NCBI GenBank assembly: GCA_964574815.1
Contig: CAZNPL010000013.1
Location: 76,046-140,045 of the forward strand
Source: CAZNPL01 sp964574815
GTDB taxonomy: Bacteria; Planctomycetota; Phycisphaerae; UBA1845
Direction: 5' to 3'
DNA: 64,000 nt
Every line of letters begins with the position of its first letter. The first letter of the stretch is position 1. Below the pieces are notes generated by a model, which was not told where the DNA came from, did no database searches, and worked only from the letters and a program-made list of their open reading frames with translations. Shown one piece after another: positions 9,392-18,560 of this stretch. Position numbers and translations under genes: made by a program.

Positions 9392-9428
9392 CCACCGCGT
9401 GCCGTGTCCCTCCCGCGGCACGCGGTGG
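9392..9428 (+). terminator. Hairpin behind the PfkB-like gene, possible terminator
   Basis: A perfect 13-bp stem (CCACCGCGTGCCG at 9392-9404 with its complement at 9416-9428) and an 11-nt loop begin 18 bases after the stop codon. No T tract follows, so it is either an atypical terminator or an mRNA 3' end stabiliser. Confidence 0.45.
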
Positions 9429-9481
9429 CGGGCGAGACGCCGGTACTCGTTTCCGAGCGGGGGACACTGCCGGGGGCTAAG

Positions 9482-9510
9482 GGGTCGGCACAGTGAATCG
9501 GTGCCGACCC
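9482..9510. repeat. Inverted repeat GGGTCGGCAC / GTGCCGACCC
   Basis: Perfect 10-bp arms flank a 9-nt loop. It resembles a short intergenic palindrome that I recall from planctomycete genomes; no second copy was found in this window. Confidence 0.5.
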
Positions 9511-10010
9511 GCCCCCTCCAGTGCCCGCTGCGCACCATCCACTCAAATCAGGCGCAAACATCGGCGTTCAGAAAACCACCGACCGCTTCTTCCTGAGACG
9601 TTTGGGACTACACACCAGAGATCGGCCCCAATCGCAAGCGCTCGTGGCATTGTCTCTCGGAATGCAGGTGAGACCTCCAAGAGCGCGCACGAGACGCCCG
9701 CGGAGAGGATGACGAACCTTCCCGGATTCACACTTGGTCTGAGTGAGGCGCGACTGTATGATGTGCCTGAACACTTTCCGGCGAAGTACAAGAAGTTCAA
9801 AAGCTGGACTTCTGCGGTGCGAGTTGTGCAATTGCGGAGCGCCGCGGATTTACATTCATGACTGGTGCCTCAATGAGCACGAATGGTCGAACCCTATCGA
9901 GACGATGGCTGGCATTCCTGTGGAGCCGGGCGGAGGGCCTGTTGGATGACCCGCTCCGGCGGCCGCCCAATCGGCGCTTGGCCGGTGCGGCGAGAATTGG
10001 CCTTCCGGGG
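9511..10010. other. Intergenic stretch without a convincing gene
   Basis: Short open frames here have no recognisable motif and no ribosome site. The part from 9858 is in frame with the next gene and could be an N-terminal extension of it. Confidence 0.4.
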
Positions 10011-11798
10011 ATGAGCAGATTCTTTGCCTCGGCTACGGTCCTGTGCCTGACCGCCGCGGTCGTCGCCCAGAACCCCTCTCCGAAGCCGTTACCCGGCCCC
10101 TTGGAAGGACGGGTGTTTGATCCTTCGGACCGGTATGTGATCGAGGGTGCAGCCGTCGCCGTCGCGAAGGCGGGCATGGCGAACATCATGTGCCGTCCAG
10201 GCAGGTCGGCCGAACGCATGCTGGGTATCTTCTTCCTTCCGATGGATGAAGAGCAGCGAGCGCAATGGCACGGGCAAACGGATCGGATTACGGGCAAAAC
10301 CATGTCCGACAGCCGCGGCCGGTTCCACATCGACGGACTGGAATCCGGCGTGTTCAACGTGGTGGCCGCCCACCCCGAGCACGGGATCGGCGTCGTCGCG
10401 AGAGTCGAAGTGACGGCCCATGACCGCTGGGTCGAGGTCGTGCTCGAACCTCCGACCTACATCCGCTGCGCGATCCACGGCATAGAGGGACCTGGAAGTC
10501 CCTGCGCGATGATCAAGCACCGGGGACCCTGGCCATGGCAGGAGGGAATGAATCCCGAATCGCTGGGCCCGCGGGCGTCACGAGAGATAAGTGTGTCGGC
10601 GAACCCCTGCGCGGCGGAAGGTTGGTTCCACGCGGGCCCTCTGCCGGCGGGCGGTGAATGGGAGGTGACCGTCTTCGGACAGGACCTCGACAGCACTTCC
10701 GGCATCCCGTTTATCGTGGTTCCGGTTGCCGCTGTCGCCGGAGAAACGACTACGGTGGAAATCGATCTGAACAGTGGCGTCGGACTATCGGGGTACATTG
10801 TCGACGAATTCGACCAACCGCTGCCCCGAGTCGTTGTCACCGCATCTCTGATTGCTGGTGACGGCCCGCCGCTGCGCATGTCCGTGGCTTCGGATGAGGA
10901 AGGTCTCTACGTGTTCCAAGGCCTGCCTCCCGCCGAGTACGAACTGACGGGACGGCGTTGGCCCGTTCCTCAGAGTTTTCCTACGCCGAAAGTTCCGCGC
11001 GATGTCGGTTTCACGCGCATTGTCGAGGTCTCGTCCGAAGGTGAGCAATGGGGGTTTGATGTCGTCGTTTCGGAAGACCCGTGTGACATCGCACCAGATC
11101 TCCTCCCGGAAGTGGACGTCTCGGGACTGTTCCAGTTCTCCATTGCGCCGCATGCACTCGGTGAGTTCGTCGACCAGTTGATTGCATGCCCGAGCGAGGA
11201 TGCCGCCGATTACAAGTTGCGCATCATCGGAATGGACGCCATCGACCACCTGGCACGCGTGTATGACAGGGCGGAGGAGAGCATACGCCGCCGCATTCAG
11301 AAACTGGCCGAACATATTTACTTCGCTAACAACGTGCCCGCTCCGTACGGTTATCTCGGGTTCTCGGTCTATTTCCCTGACAGCCTTGGACGTGACCTGC
11401 CGCTTGAAGCGGGTACTCGGGCGATCGGCGTGGGAGCTGTCACGGCGGGAAGCCCCGTCGCCGTCGCCGGTCTGCGCAGCGGGGACGTCATCGTTGCGGT
11501 CGACGGCCTGGGCTTCGGAGAAGAACTCAGCGTCAATGACATCCTGGATTATCTCAGAGAGTTTGAGCCGGGAGAAGTTGTCACCGTCGAGTTTTATCGC
11601 GATCGCGAGCTGTACGAAACCGACGTCGAAGTGGGATATCGCCCCGTCTATGACTACAACGCCGTCCGTAACCAAACGGCCGGGTTTGCGGATGACTACC
11701 TGCAGGCATGTCTGGAGTTCCCGCGGTGGTGGAAATGGATGTTCGGAACCGAGCTCGACGAATCTGCTCGGCAATACTCGCCACTCGCGGATGAATAG
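10011..11798 (+). CDS. Secreted protein with carboxypeptidase-regulatory-like and PDZ domains
   Basis: The 595-residue protein starts with a signal peptide (MSRFFASATVLCLTAAVVAQ). Two carboxypeptidase-regulatory-like beta domains follow, at about 30-140 (PLEGRVFDPSDRYVIEGAAV) and about 257-330 (GLSGYIVDEFDQPLPRVVV). A PDZ domain lies at about 445-543, with the typical AGLRSGDVIVAVDGLG carboxylate-binding end. No protease domain is present, so it likely binds peptides or proteins in the periplasm or on the surface. The frame is open upstream to 9858, but starting at 10011 puts the signal peptide at the N-terminus. Neither start has a strong ribosome site. Confidence 0.7.
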   Translation: MSRFFASATVLCLTAAVVAQNPSPKPLPGPLEGRVFDPSDRYVIEGAAVAVAKAGMANIMCRPGRSAERMLGIFFLPMDEEQRAQWHGQTDRITGKTMSDSRGRFHIDGLESGVFNVVAAHPEHGIGVVARVEVTAHDRWVEVVLEPPTYIRCAIHGIEGPGSPCAMIKHRGPWPWQEGMNPESLGPRASREISVSANPCAAEGWFHAGPLPAGGEWEVTVFGQDLDSTSGIPFIVVPVAAVAGETTTVEIDLNSGVGLSGYIVDEFDQPLPRVVVTASLIAGDGPPLRMSVASDEEGLYVFQGLPPAEYELTGRRWPVPQSFPTPKVPRDVGFTRIVEVSSEGEQWGFDVVVSEDPCDIAPDLLPEVDVSGLFQFSIAPHALGEFVDQLIACPSEDAADYKLRIIGMDAIDHLARVYDRAEESIRRRIQKLAEHIYFANNVPAPYGYLGFSVYFPDSLGRDLPLEAGTRAIGVGAVTAGSPVAVAGLRSGDVIVAVDGLGFGEELSVNDILDYLREFEPGEVVTVEFYRDRELYETDVEVGYRPVYDYNAVRNQTAGFADDYLQACLEFPRWWKWMFGTELDESARQYSPLADE

Positions 11799-11878
11799 AA
11801 ACCCCCGCGGAAACGGGTTGCCCGTAGGTCCTGGCGGTGAATCGGCGGCACGGCGGGCGATCACGCCGGCACGTCGCG

Positions 11879-12340
11879 TCAAGTCTCGTCGGGCTTGAAC
11901 GTCCAGATGTGGGCCGCAGTCTGATAGTCCAGGATCTCGTGCGATTCAAAATAAAGCGGAATCTCGGTCTCCGCCGTCTTGGGTGAATCGCTGCCGTGAA
12001 CGAGGTTGTACGTCTTGCTCACACCGAAGTCGCCGCGGATCGTGCCGGGCTCGGCCTCGTATCCGAACGTCTTGCCCATCAGTTTGCGGGCGATGTCGAT
12101 GCAGCCGTTGCCGGCCAGGACCATCACCACGACTGGTCCACTGGTAATGTAATCGATCAGCGGCGGATAAAACGGTTTGCCCTTGTGCGGGGCGTAGTGC
12201 CGCTCGGCCAGCTCGCGCGAGATCTGTATCAGCTTCATGGCCGCGACGGTGAGGCCCTTGTCTTCAAAACGCTGGGTGATTCGGCCGATGAGCCGGCGCT
12301 GGACGCAGTCGGGCTTGAGGATGATCAGGGTCTTTTCCAC
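11879..12340 (-). CDS. ndk: Nucleoside diphosphate kinase
   Basis: Ndk transfers the terminal phosphate from ATP to other nucleoside diphosphates through a phosphohistidine. The 153-residue protein is close to the normal family length and shows the key parts: KPD at 9-11, IRGDFG at about 101-106, and the active-site segment NLVHGSDSP with the catalytic His at 115. The GTG start at 12340 has GAGGAA about 8 nt upstream. It lies downstream of a uroporphyrinogen-decarboxylase-family gene on the same strand and may be the last gene of a run that begins with ffh. Confidence 0.95.
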   Translation of the reverse strand: MEKTLIILKPDCVQRRLIGRITQRFEDKGLTVAAMKLIQISRELAERHYAPHKGKPFYPPLIDYITSGPVVVMVLAGNGCIDIARKLMGKTFGYEAEPGTIRGDFGVSKTYNLVHGSDSPKTAETEIPLYFESHEILDYQTAAHIWTFKPDET

Positions 12341-12471
12341 AGTTTACTTTCCTCACTCGTTGTGATCGCAGTTGGGAACGCAATCGGCCTCTTGCCTGCC
12401 TGAGCGAATGCTCCCCCACCGTTTCCTTCAGAAAGGAAGGGGCACCCCGGCGCCACTCACAAGGGGCGACG

Positions 12472-13464
12472 CTACAGGTTCTCCACCGCCTGGCGGACGG
12501 CCTTCAGGTTGGCGATTGGTACCCGATCCGGGTCGTACGTACAACCCGGAGCAATGATCATGGGGCGATCGCCGGCCTGGGCGACCGCGTCGCGAACCTC
12601 CGCGGCACAGGCCTCGGGCGTGCCCTCCGCCAGCGTGGTCAAATTATCGACGCCGCCACACGGAACGGGCTTCAGATCGGGAGCGACCTTCGCAATCGGC
12701 GGGCCGGAGCCTCGGTCGGCCCAATGCAGAACGTGGACGGGGTACCGCGTGAATCGCTCGAAATTCAATGCCTCTCCGCAGACGTGCAGGATGTTGAACG
12801 TGCCCTGGGCCGCACCCTCGAGTATGCGCAGATCGGCGTCTTTCACGATTGCGTCATAAGTGCCGGGACCGTTTGCGGCCATGTCCACCCATTCGTCGCG
12901 AACGGAGAAGTAGATCCCGTCGGCACCGGCCTCGATGCAAGCTCGGGCGAAGTTGGCCAGCGTCTCGGCGATTACGTTCAGAGCGTCGGCCACCGCAGCA
13001 CGATCCTCGGCGATGAGCTGTTCGATGACGCGGCCGGGCGGATCATCCTCGATCGAGGCCCCGCCGGCCCGCGGGACATAAGGCCCCTCGCGCACCAGCC
13101 GGCGCAGCGTGGCCCAGGTGTTGAAGACGGTCGTCGCCATCGGAACCTCGCCGTTCAGTTGGCCGGCAAGCGCTTGCAGAGTCGCGAGATGCTGCGCGAA
13201 CTGGGCGTGGTCCCCTTCCAGAGGGCGCAGTGCCTTGAGCTGATCGACCGAGCGAATCGTCTCGTCACATGGATAACCCAGGTCGTACATTACTTTGAGA
13301 AAATCCAGGTCGTGCGCGTTCAGGTGGTTCAGGTGAGCATCGACCGCCGCCGAGCCGGCCCGCTGGTCCGCGGAAAAGTGATACCAGAAGCTGACCGGCG
13401 GCCGATCCGGCTGCCGGCCTGCAAGCACGGCTGAAATTCGCTCTGATTTCGTCATGGCATTCAT
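12472..13464 (-). CDS. Uroporphyrinogen decarboxylase (URO-D) family protein
   Basis: The 330-residue protein has the URO-D fold signature: an N-terminal KSERISAVLAGRQPDRPPV, a glycine- and acid-rich middle (ACIEAGADGIYFS), and a C-terminal MIIAPGCTYDPD. The family includes heme-pathway HemE and many corrinoid or coenzyme M methyltransferases. The opening sequence does not read as classical HemE, so a methyltransferase-like or other decarboxylase role is equally likely. There is no heme cluster nearby. ATG 13464 is used; a second ATG three codons on is possible. It sits 57 bases downstream of the lipoprotein gene. Confidence 0.8.
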   Translation of the reverse strand: MNAMTKSERISAVLAGRQPDRPPVSFWYHFSADQRAGSAAVDAHLNHLNAHDLDFLKVMYDLGYPCDETIRSVDQLKALRPLEGDHAQFAQHLATLQALAGQLNGEVPMATTVFNTWATLRRLVREGPYVPRAGGASIEDDPPGRVIEQLIAEDRAAVADALNVIAETLANFARACIEAGADGIYFSVRDEWVDMAANGPGTYDAIVKDADLRILEGAAQGTFNILHVCGEALNFERFTRYPVHVLHWADRGSGPPIAKVAPDLKPVPCGGVDNLTTLAEGTPEACAAEVRDAVAQAGDRPMIIAPGCTYDPDRVPIANLKAVRQAVENL

Positions 13465-13521
13465 GTCAAATGAAACGGCTGCAGGGCACGCCGCTTGCCG
13501 GGAGTGCGGCCAAGGCGTTCC

Positions 13522-14094
13522 TCAGAACGCGTCAGCGGCGGCCTGCAATTCCGAGATCCCGTGACGGGATCGCTCCAGTTCGTCCTCGATTGTTCCGTAT
13601 TCAAGCCCGGCGGGAGGAGCCACACGCACCCCGGCCCAGTGTTGCTGCAGGAGATCGGCCACATCGTGAACCGACTCGACCTTGTCAATCGCCTTATGCG
13701 GCAGCGGCGGCGGGCCGGCGCGGTTTGGATTCGCTCCGCAGTGGCGCAGCATGCCCCTGATGACAACGATGTCCGGGTCGCCGTCACGAGGCGGCACCGG
13801 CGGCCCGGTGGCGATCAGCTCACCCTCTTCGTAGCGGAAAATCCGCAGCCCTCGATCGCAGATGACGACTTGATCGGTACGACTAACGGAGCTCCCCGCT
13901 TCGATGCCGACAATCGGCGGGCGGCCGAACGCCGGATCCTCCGATTCCCACCACACGATTTCACCCTGCTGCGTGGGCGCGTGAACGGAAAGCCACATCT
14001 TCTTTTCCTGGGAGCAGCCGAGAACGGCGCATGCTGAGACCCCCGCGAAAAAAACGATCGGTCGAAAGAGAAATCGCCTTTCGGGTCCGCTCAT
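13522..14094 (-). CDS. Lipoprotein of unknown function
   Basis: The 190-residue protein has a lipoprotein signal (basic start, hydrophobic core at about 10-25, lipobox V-L-G-C). The mature part contains a short region like EGEIVWWESEDPAFGRPP and a C-terminal helical part (DELERSRHGISELQAAADAF). I do not recognise a family. Its start overlaps the end of ffh by 4 bases (ATGA), so it is translationally coupled to ffh even though no functional link is known. An envelope role is inferred only from the lipobox. Confidence 0.6.
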   Translation of the reverse strand: MSGPERRFLFRPIVFFAGVSACAVLGCSQEKKMWLSVHAPTQQGEIVWWESEDPAFGRPPIVGIEAGSSVSRTDQVVICDRGLRIFRYEEGELIATGPPVPPRDGDPDIVVIRGMLRHCGANPNRAGPPPLPHKAIDKVESVHDVADLLQQHWAGVRVAPPAGLEYGTIEDELERSRHGISELQAAADAF

Positions 14095-15524
14095 CGGCGC
14101 TTTCGCTTTTTGCGACGGTCCTTCTTGGAGAGGACGCGTTTGCTGGCGCCCGGCTTCTTCTTGAACTTGGGCATCATGCCGCCGGATATGCCCGTCCGGG
14201 CCAACTGCGTGCCGAACTTCATGCGCTGCATCATCGACATGCCGGCCATCGGCTTCATCACGTCGCGCATCATGGTGAACTGCTTGACGACGGCGCTGAC
14301 GTCCTTCGGGTCGGTTCCGCTGCCGCGGGCGATGCGCCGCCGGCGAGACGCGTCGATGACCGAGGGGTTGGACCGCTCCTTCTGCGTCATGGACATGACC
14401 ACGGCTTCGATCTGCGTGAGCTCGCTGTCGTCAACGTCCATGTCGCCAATCTGGTCGCTGACGCCGGGGATCTTCTTGAGGATGTCCTTCATCGACCCCA
14501 TCTTCTTCATCTTGCGAAGCTGCAAAACGAAGTCGTCGAGCGAGAACTTGCCCGACGCCATCCGCTTCTCGAGATGGGCGGCCTCCTCCGCGTCGTACTG
14601 CTCCTGAGCCTTCTCGACGAGCGAAAGAACGTCGCCCATGCCGAGGATGCGGCCGGCGATGCGGTCCGGATGGAACGGCTCGATGGCGTCGAGCTTCTCG
14701 CCAACGCCCATGAACTTGATGGGCTTGCCGGTGACGCGCTTGGCACTCAGCGCAGCGCCGCCGCGGGTGTCGCTGTCAAACTTGGTGAGGATCAGCCCGT
14801 CGATCTCAAGGCGCTCGTTGAAGGCCTTGGCCGTCGCCACCGCGTCCTGACCGGTCATCGCGTCCAGAACCAGGTAGATCTGGTCCGGCGTCGTGGTCGA
14901 GGCCACCTTGGCAATCTCGGCCATCAGCTCATCGTCGATGGCCAGCCGGCCAGCGGTGTCGAGAATGACCACGTCGCGGTCGCTCTTCTTGGCCTCCCTA
15001 ATGCCGTTGCGGCAGACCTTGACCGGGTTCTGATGACCTCGCTCGGTGTAGACGGGGACGCCGACCTGCTCGCCGACGACCTCGAGCTGGTCAATGGCCG
15101 CCGGTCGCTTCAGGTCGGCCGCGACCATCATGGGACGCTTGGCCCGCGACATGATCATGCGGGCCAACTTGCCACAGGTGGTGGTCTTACCGCTACCCTG
15201 CAAACCGGCCATCAGAATGACCGTCGGCCCCGGCGAGACGAACGGAATACGCGGATCGACCGGCCCCATCAGCTCGACCAACTCGTCGTGGACGATCTTG
15301 ATCATGACCTGGTCGGGCTTGAGGGTCTTGATGACCTCGGCACCGATCGCCTTCTGCTGGACGGACTCGCAGAACTCGTTGGCGACCTCGACGTTGACGT
15401 CGGCCTCGAGCAGAGCGGTCCGGACGGCCCGCATGGCCTCGGCGACGTTCTCCTCGCTGATGCGGCCGCGCCCGCGAAGATTGCGGAAGACGTCGTTGAA
15501 TCGTTGGGTCAGTGTCTCAAACAT
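14091..15524 (-). CDS. ffh: Signal recognition particle protein Ffh
   Basis: Ffh binds signal peptides and 4.5S RNA and targets ribosomes to the membrane with FtsY. The protein has 477 residues. The N domain starts with MFETLTQRFNDVF. The GTPase domain shows the P-loop GLQGSGKTTTCGKLA, the DTAGR motif and TKFDSDTRGGA. The methionine-rich M domain contains RIARGSGTDPKDV, with many Met residues (MMRDVMKPMAGMSMMQRM) and a basic tail. I chose ATG 15524 because it begins the conserved family N-terminus; a GTG at 15551 would add nine residues. No 4.5S RNA gene is apparent in the window. Confidence 0.96.
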   Translation of the reverse strand: MFETLTQRFNDVFRNLRGRGRISEENVAEAMRAVRTALLEADVNVEVANEFCESVQQKAIGAEVIKTLKPDQVMIKIVHDELVELMGPVDPRIPFVSPGPTVILMAGLQGSGKTTTCGKLARMIMSRAKRPMMVAADLKRPAAIDQLEVVGEQVGVPVYTERGHQNPVKVCRNGIREAKKSDRDVVILDTAGRLAIDDELMAEIAKVASTTTPDQIYLVLDAMTGQDAVATAKAFNERLEIDGLILTKFDSDTRGGAALSAKRVTGKPIKFMGVGEKLDAIEPFHPDRIAGRILGMGDVLSLVEKAQEQYDAEEAAHLEKRMASGKFSLDDFVLQLRKMKKMGSMKDILKKIPGVSDQIGDMDVDDSELTQIEAVVMSMTQKERSNPSVIDASRRRRIARGSGTDPKDVSAVVKQFTMMRDVMKPMAGMSMMQRMKFGTQLARTGISGGMMPKFKKKPGASKRVLSKKDRRKKRKRR

Positions 15525-15648
15525 GCCTGGTTTTCCCGGGTCTTTCGTCACATCTTTGTAAGGAGGGACGCCGGCCCGGTCAACAATTCGGGCGTGTACC
15601 GGACCAGATTAAGTGCACGACACTTTCAGCGGAAGAGATGCGTCTGAT

Positions 15649-15673
15649 CCGAGCCGCGACCGTGAGGGAGCGG
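15649..15673. repeat. Dispersed intergenic element of the CCGCGACCGTGAGGGAGCGG type
   Basis: This short sequence lies between ffh and the PHP gene. From memory it resembles a dispersed element seen in intergenic regions of planctomycete and other GC-rich genomes. Only one copy is seen in this window, so the assignment needs a genome-wide count. Confidence 0.35.
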
Positions 15674-15865
15674 AAGAACGCTCCTGGTGTTCTGGGCGTG
15701 TCCCATCCTTATCGGTGATCTAAGAATGTAGTGACGTACCCCGCCTAAACTGGAACGCACCCGGACGGATGTGTTTCCAAGCGCGGATCGGTCGCGGTAG
15801 TCAAGCCTGAAGGGATGGGCTACCATCGTGGCGACCGAAGGGGGGCGAGAAGGACGGGCCGATAC

Positions 15866-16693
15866 ATGAAGCTGTTCGACCAGCATTTGCACTCCAAGTT
15901 CTCGTTTGACTCCAAGACAGAGCCGATCGACAACGTCCGGCGGGCGGTGGAACTCGGGCTGGCCGGCCTGACGTTCACCGAACACTACGACACGCATCCG
16001 GACGAGTGGGAGGGCTGCGTGTACGACGACGAGCCGTACACCGAGGCCCTCGCCCGCTGCCGCGACGAGTTCGGCGACCGCATCTTCATCGGCAAGGGGA
16101 TCGAGATCGACTACCAGCGCGACAACATGCCGGCCATCATCGACTTCCTCGACTCTCGGCCGTTCGACATGGTCATCCTGAGCATCCACTGGTCGGCAGG
16201 CCGCCCAATCCACCTGCGAAACGTCTGGGACGGACGCGATCCCAGCGCGGTGACGCGCGAGTACCTCGAGTCGGTCCTGGAGGCCGTACGCTATTGCGAA
16301 GACCTGCACGCCAGGCGCGGCCGGGTTTTCGACGTGCTCGGCCACCTGGACTTCGCCAAGCGGTATTCCGACCGATTCCTGGGCTCCGTGCACGTGGCCG
16401 ACCACATGGACGTGATCGACGAGATTCTGCAAGCGTGCCTTTCGGCCGACATCGTTCCCGAGGTCAACACATCGACGCTGCGCAGCGGGCTGCGCGAGCC
16501 GATGCCCGGCCCGGCGATCGTCAAGCGTTACGCGGAACTCGGCGGCAAGATGATGTCGCTAGGCTCGGACGCCCACAAAGCCGACCAAATCGCCTCCGGC
16601 CTCGAAGAAGCCGCGGCGATGCTGCAAGACGCGGGGATCAGCCAGACCGCGGTTTTCCAAAAGCGCGAGCGGGGCGCGCAAGACCTTGCTTAG
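15866..16693 (+). CDS. PHP-domain phosphoesterase, histidinol-phosphatase type
   Basis: The 275-residue protein begins MKLFDQHLHSKFS, the first PHP metal-binding motif (HxH). It continues with FTEHYDTH, a second His cluster; later metal ligands are in ILSIHWSAG and VLGHLDFAKRY, and the C-terminal SLGSDAHKAD motif completes the trinuclear site. This order matches HisK-type histidinol phosphatases, which remove phosphate in histidine synthesis, although other PHP phosphoesterases share it. No other his genes are nearby. ATG 15866 is chosen because it begins the conserved domain; a frame open to 15815 adds an Arg-rich stretch with no coding look. It converges with the UbiD-family gene. Confidence 0.85.
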   Translation: MKLFDQHLHSKFSFDSKTEPIDNVRRAVELGLAGLTFTEHYDTHPDEWEGCVYDDEPYTEALARCRDEFGDRIFIGKGIEIDYQRDNMPAIIDFLDSRPFDMVILSIHWSAGRPIHLRNVWDGRDPSAVTREYLESVLEAVRYCEDLHARRGRVFDVLGHLDFAKRYSDRFLGSVHVADHMDVIDEILQACLSADIVPEVNTSTLRSGLREPMPGPAIVKRYAELGGKMMSLGSDAHKADQIASGLEEAAAMLQDAGISQTAVFQKRERGAQDLA

Positions 16694-16776
16694 GAAACGG
16701 GATCGCACGCCATCGCTCCACTCTGACTCCTGTCTCCTTACCGCCCCAGCTTCCGCCGGGCCGGCGCCCGTCCGAA

Positions 16777-18285
16777 TCAACCTTCAAGCCCGAACTCACG
16801 CCATCGCTCTGTTGCTCTTGTCTTGATCTCCTCACTCATTCGGATGATGGGTGGGTAGTCCCGCACTTGGCCTTCGCCGGGGATCTTTCGGGTGGCATCG
16901 ACGCCGATCTTGCCGCCGGCGCCTTCATACGGGGCGGCGTGGTCCAGGATGTCCACCGGGCCGTCCACGATCATCGTGTCGCGCCGCCAGTCGACGTTGG
17001 CGCACATGTGGAACAAGACCTCCTGCTCGTCGTGCACGTTCACGCCCTCGTCCACCACCACGATCATCTTGCTGAACATCATCTGCCCGGCACCCCAGAT
17101 GCTGCTCATCACCTTACGAGCCTGATACGGATAATGCTTCGCGATCTTGATGAACACGCAGTTATGAAACGCGCCGAACATCGGCAGCGAATAGTCGATG
17201 ATGTCCGGGATCAGCATCCGCAGCAGCGGCAGGAAGACACGCTCGGTGCACTTGCCCAGATAATAATCCTCGTGCGGTGGCAGCCCGACGATCGTCGTCG
17301 GATAGATCGGATCGCTGCGGTGCGTAATCGCAGTCACGCGAAAGACCGGATAGGGGCCGGGCATCGAATAGAACCCGGTGTGGTCGCCGAATGGCCCCTC
17401 CACGATCGTCTCTTCCGGATCGACGTAGCCCTCGATGACGATCTCGGCGCTGGCCGGAACCTCCATCTCGATCGTCTTGCACGGAACCAGTTCGATGCCC
17501 GTGCCGTTGAGAAAACCGGCGAACATCAGCTCGCTCACGTCCGGCGGCAGCGGGCACGTGGCCGCATACGGCAGAACCGAATTGCCGCCGAGCACGATCG
17601 CCAGCGGCATCCGCTGGCCGCGGGCACGGTACTTTCGGAAATGGCGGGCGCCGTCATGGTGCATGTGCCAGTGCATCGCCGTCATCTTCGGCTCGAAAAT
17701 CTGCACCCGGTACATGCCGACGTTGCGCTCGCCCGAATCGGGATCCTTTGTATAGATGCCGCCGAAGGTGATGTACCGCCCCCCATCCTCGGGCCAGCAC
17801 TGAATGATCGGCAGGTCGAACAGGTCGGCGTCGTCGGTGCGGACAACCTCCTGGCAGATGCCGCGCCTCACGACCTTGGGCCCGAAGCCCGCGATCTTCA
17901 CCAGATCGGGGATCCGCTTCATCTTGTCCATCAGGGTCGTCGGAATCTCCGGCTTGACGAGGGCCTGGACGCGGTTGGCCAGTTGCTCAAAAGACTCGCA
18001 CCCCAACGCGAGGCGCATGCGCTCGTAACTGCCGAACAGGTTGATCCCGACCGGAATCCTGCTGCCCTTGACGCTTTCGAAGAGCAGTCCGTGCCCGCCG
18101 CGGCGGCCGTGAATCGGGTCGAATTCCGGCGGCGGGACGTCACCGGCCGCCGGCGATTTACTGACCCGATCGGCGATCTCGGTGATCTCCAGGATCGGGT
18201 CCACCTCGGCCGGCACACGCTTGAGTTGTCCGCGGCGGTCCAGTTCTTCAACAAAGGAACGCAGATCGGGGAATGGCACGGGCAC
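16777..18285 (-). CDS. UbiD-family prenylated-FMN-dependent decarboxylase
   Basis: The 502-residue protein has the UbiD family plan: an N-terminal PDLRSFVEELDRRGQLKRV, central EGPFGDHTGFYSMPGPYPVF, and MIVVVDEGVNVHDEQEVL near the end. Family members decarboxylate aromatic or alpha,beta-unsaturated acids with prenylated FMN made by UbiX. In bacteria this type often acts in ubiquinone synthesis or in the related menaquinone/futalosine steps; the substrate cannot be read from the sequence. No ubiX or other quinone genes are in the window. The length is normal for the family. Confidence 0.9.
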   Translation of the reverse strand: MPVPFPDLRSFVEELDRRGQLKRVPAEVDPILEITEIADRVSKSPAAGDVPPPEFDPIHGRRGGHGLLFESVKGSRIPVGINLFGSYERMRLALGCESFEQLANRVQALVKPEIPTTLMDKMKRIPDLVKIAGFGPKVVRRGICQEVVRTDDADLFDLPIIQCWPEDGGRYITFGGIYTKDPDSGERNVGMYRVQIFEPKMTAMHWHMHHDGARHFRKYRARGQRMPLAIVLGGNSVLPYAATCPLPPDVSELMFAGFLNGTGIELVPCKTIEMEVPASAEIVIEGYVDPEETIVEGPFGDHTGFYSMPGPYPVFRVTAITHRSDPIYPTTIVGLPPHEDYYLGKCTERVFLPLLRMLIPDIIDYSLPMFGAFHNCVFIKIAKHYPYQARKVMSSIWGAGQMMFSKMIVVVDEGVNVHDEQEVLFHMCANVDWRRDTMIVDGPVDILDHAAPYEGAGGKIGVDATRKIPGEGQVRDYPPIIRMSEEIKTRATERWREFGLEG

Positions 18286-18409
18286 TCGCCTCCCAGGACG
18301 GTAACGGGGGTGATCCGGTTACAGGCCCGGGATTGTAGCGGCTGCAGTCCTCGATGGCACGGGTCGGCGCGAACCTGGCAAAGCATTCAGCGCGGGTACA
18401 GAATGAAGC

Positions 18410-18533
18410 GGGTGCCATGGGCAAGCGCAGCCGCGGCAGCGGTGGAGCTTGTCCGTGCGGTCCCCACGGGCAATCGCAGCACGGGCAACGCCGATCCAGC
18501 CCGAGTGCTGGATCGGCGTTGCCCATGGCACCC
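18410..18533. repeat. Composite nested inverted repeat, copy A of a dispersed family
   Basis: The outer arms GGGTGCCATGGGCAA (18410-18424) and TTGCCCATGGCACCC (18519-18533) are perfect 15-bp complements. Inside lies a second perfect 18-bp stem: GGGCAACGCCGATCCAGC (18483-18500) and its complement (18507-18524) around a 6-nt loop. The left 50 bases match the repeat at 47708-47758, identically over the first 18. It sits between ubiD and the DUF1579 gene and has no coding capacity. Confidence 0.75.
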
Positions 18534-18560
18534 AACTCACCGGCTCGGCGGGTTGACGAC

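Noticed and set aside
9493..9861. Plus-strand open frame of 122 codons between the PfkB-like and PDZ genes
   Set aside because: No motif, no ribosome site and uneven composition.
12422..12439. Possible terminator between ndk and the URO-D family gene
   Set aside because: The stem is only six or seven base pairs and lacks a T tract; support is too weak.
14031..15647. Plus-strand open frame of 538 codons
   Set aside because: It lies opposite ffh, which has clear motifs; the frame is open only because of high GC and is rich in His, Arg, Leu and Asp with no motif.
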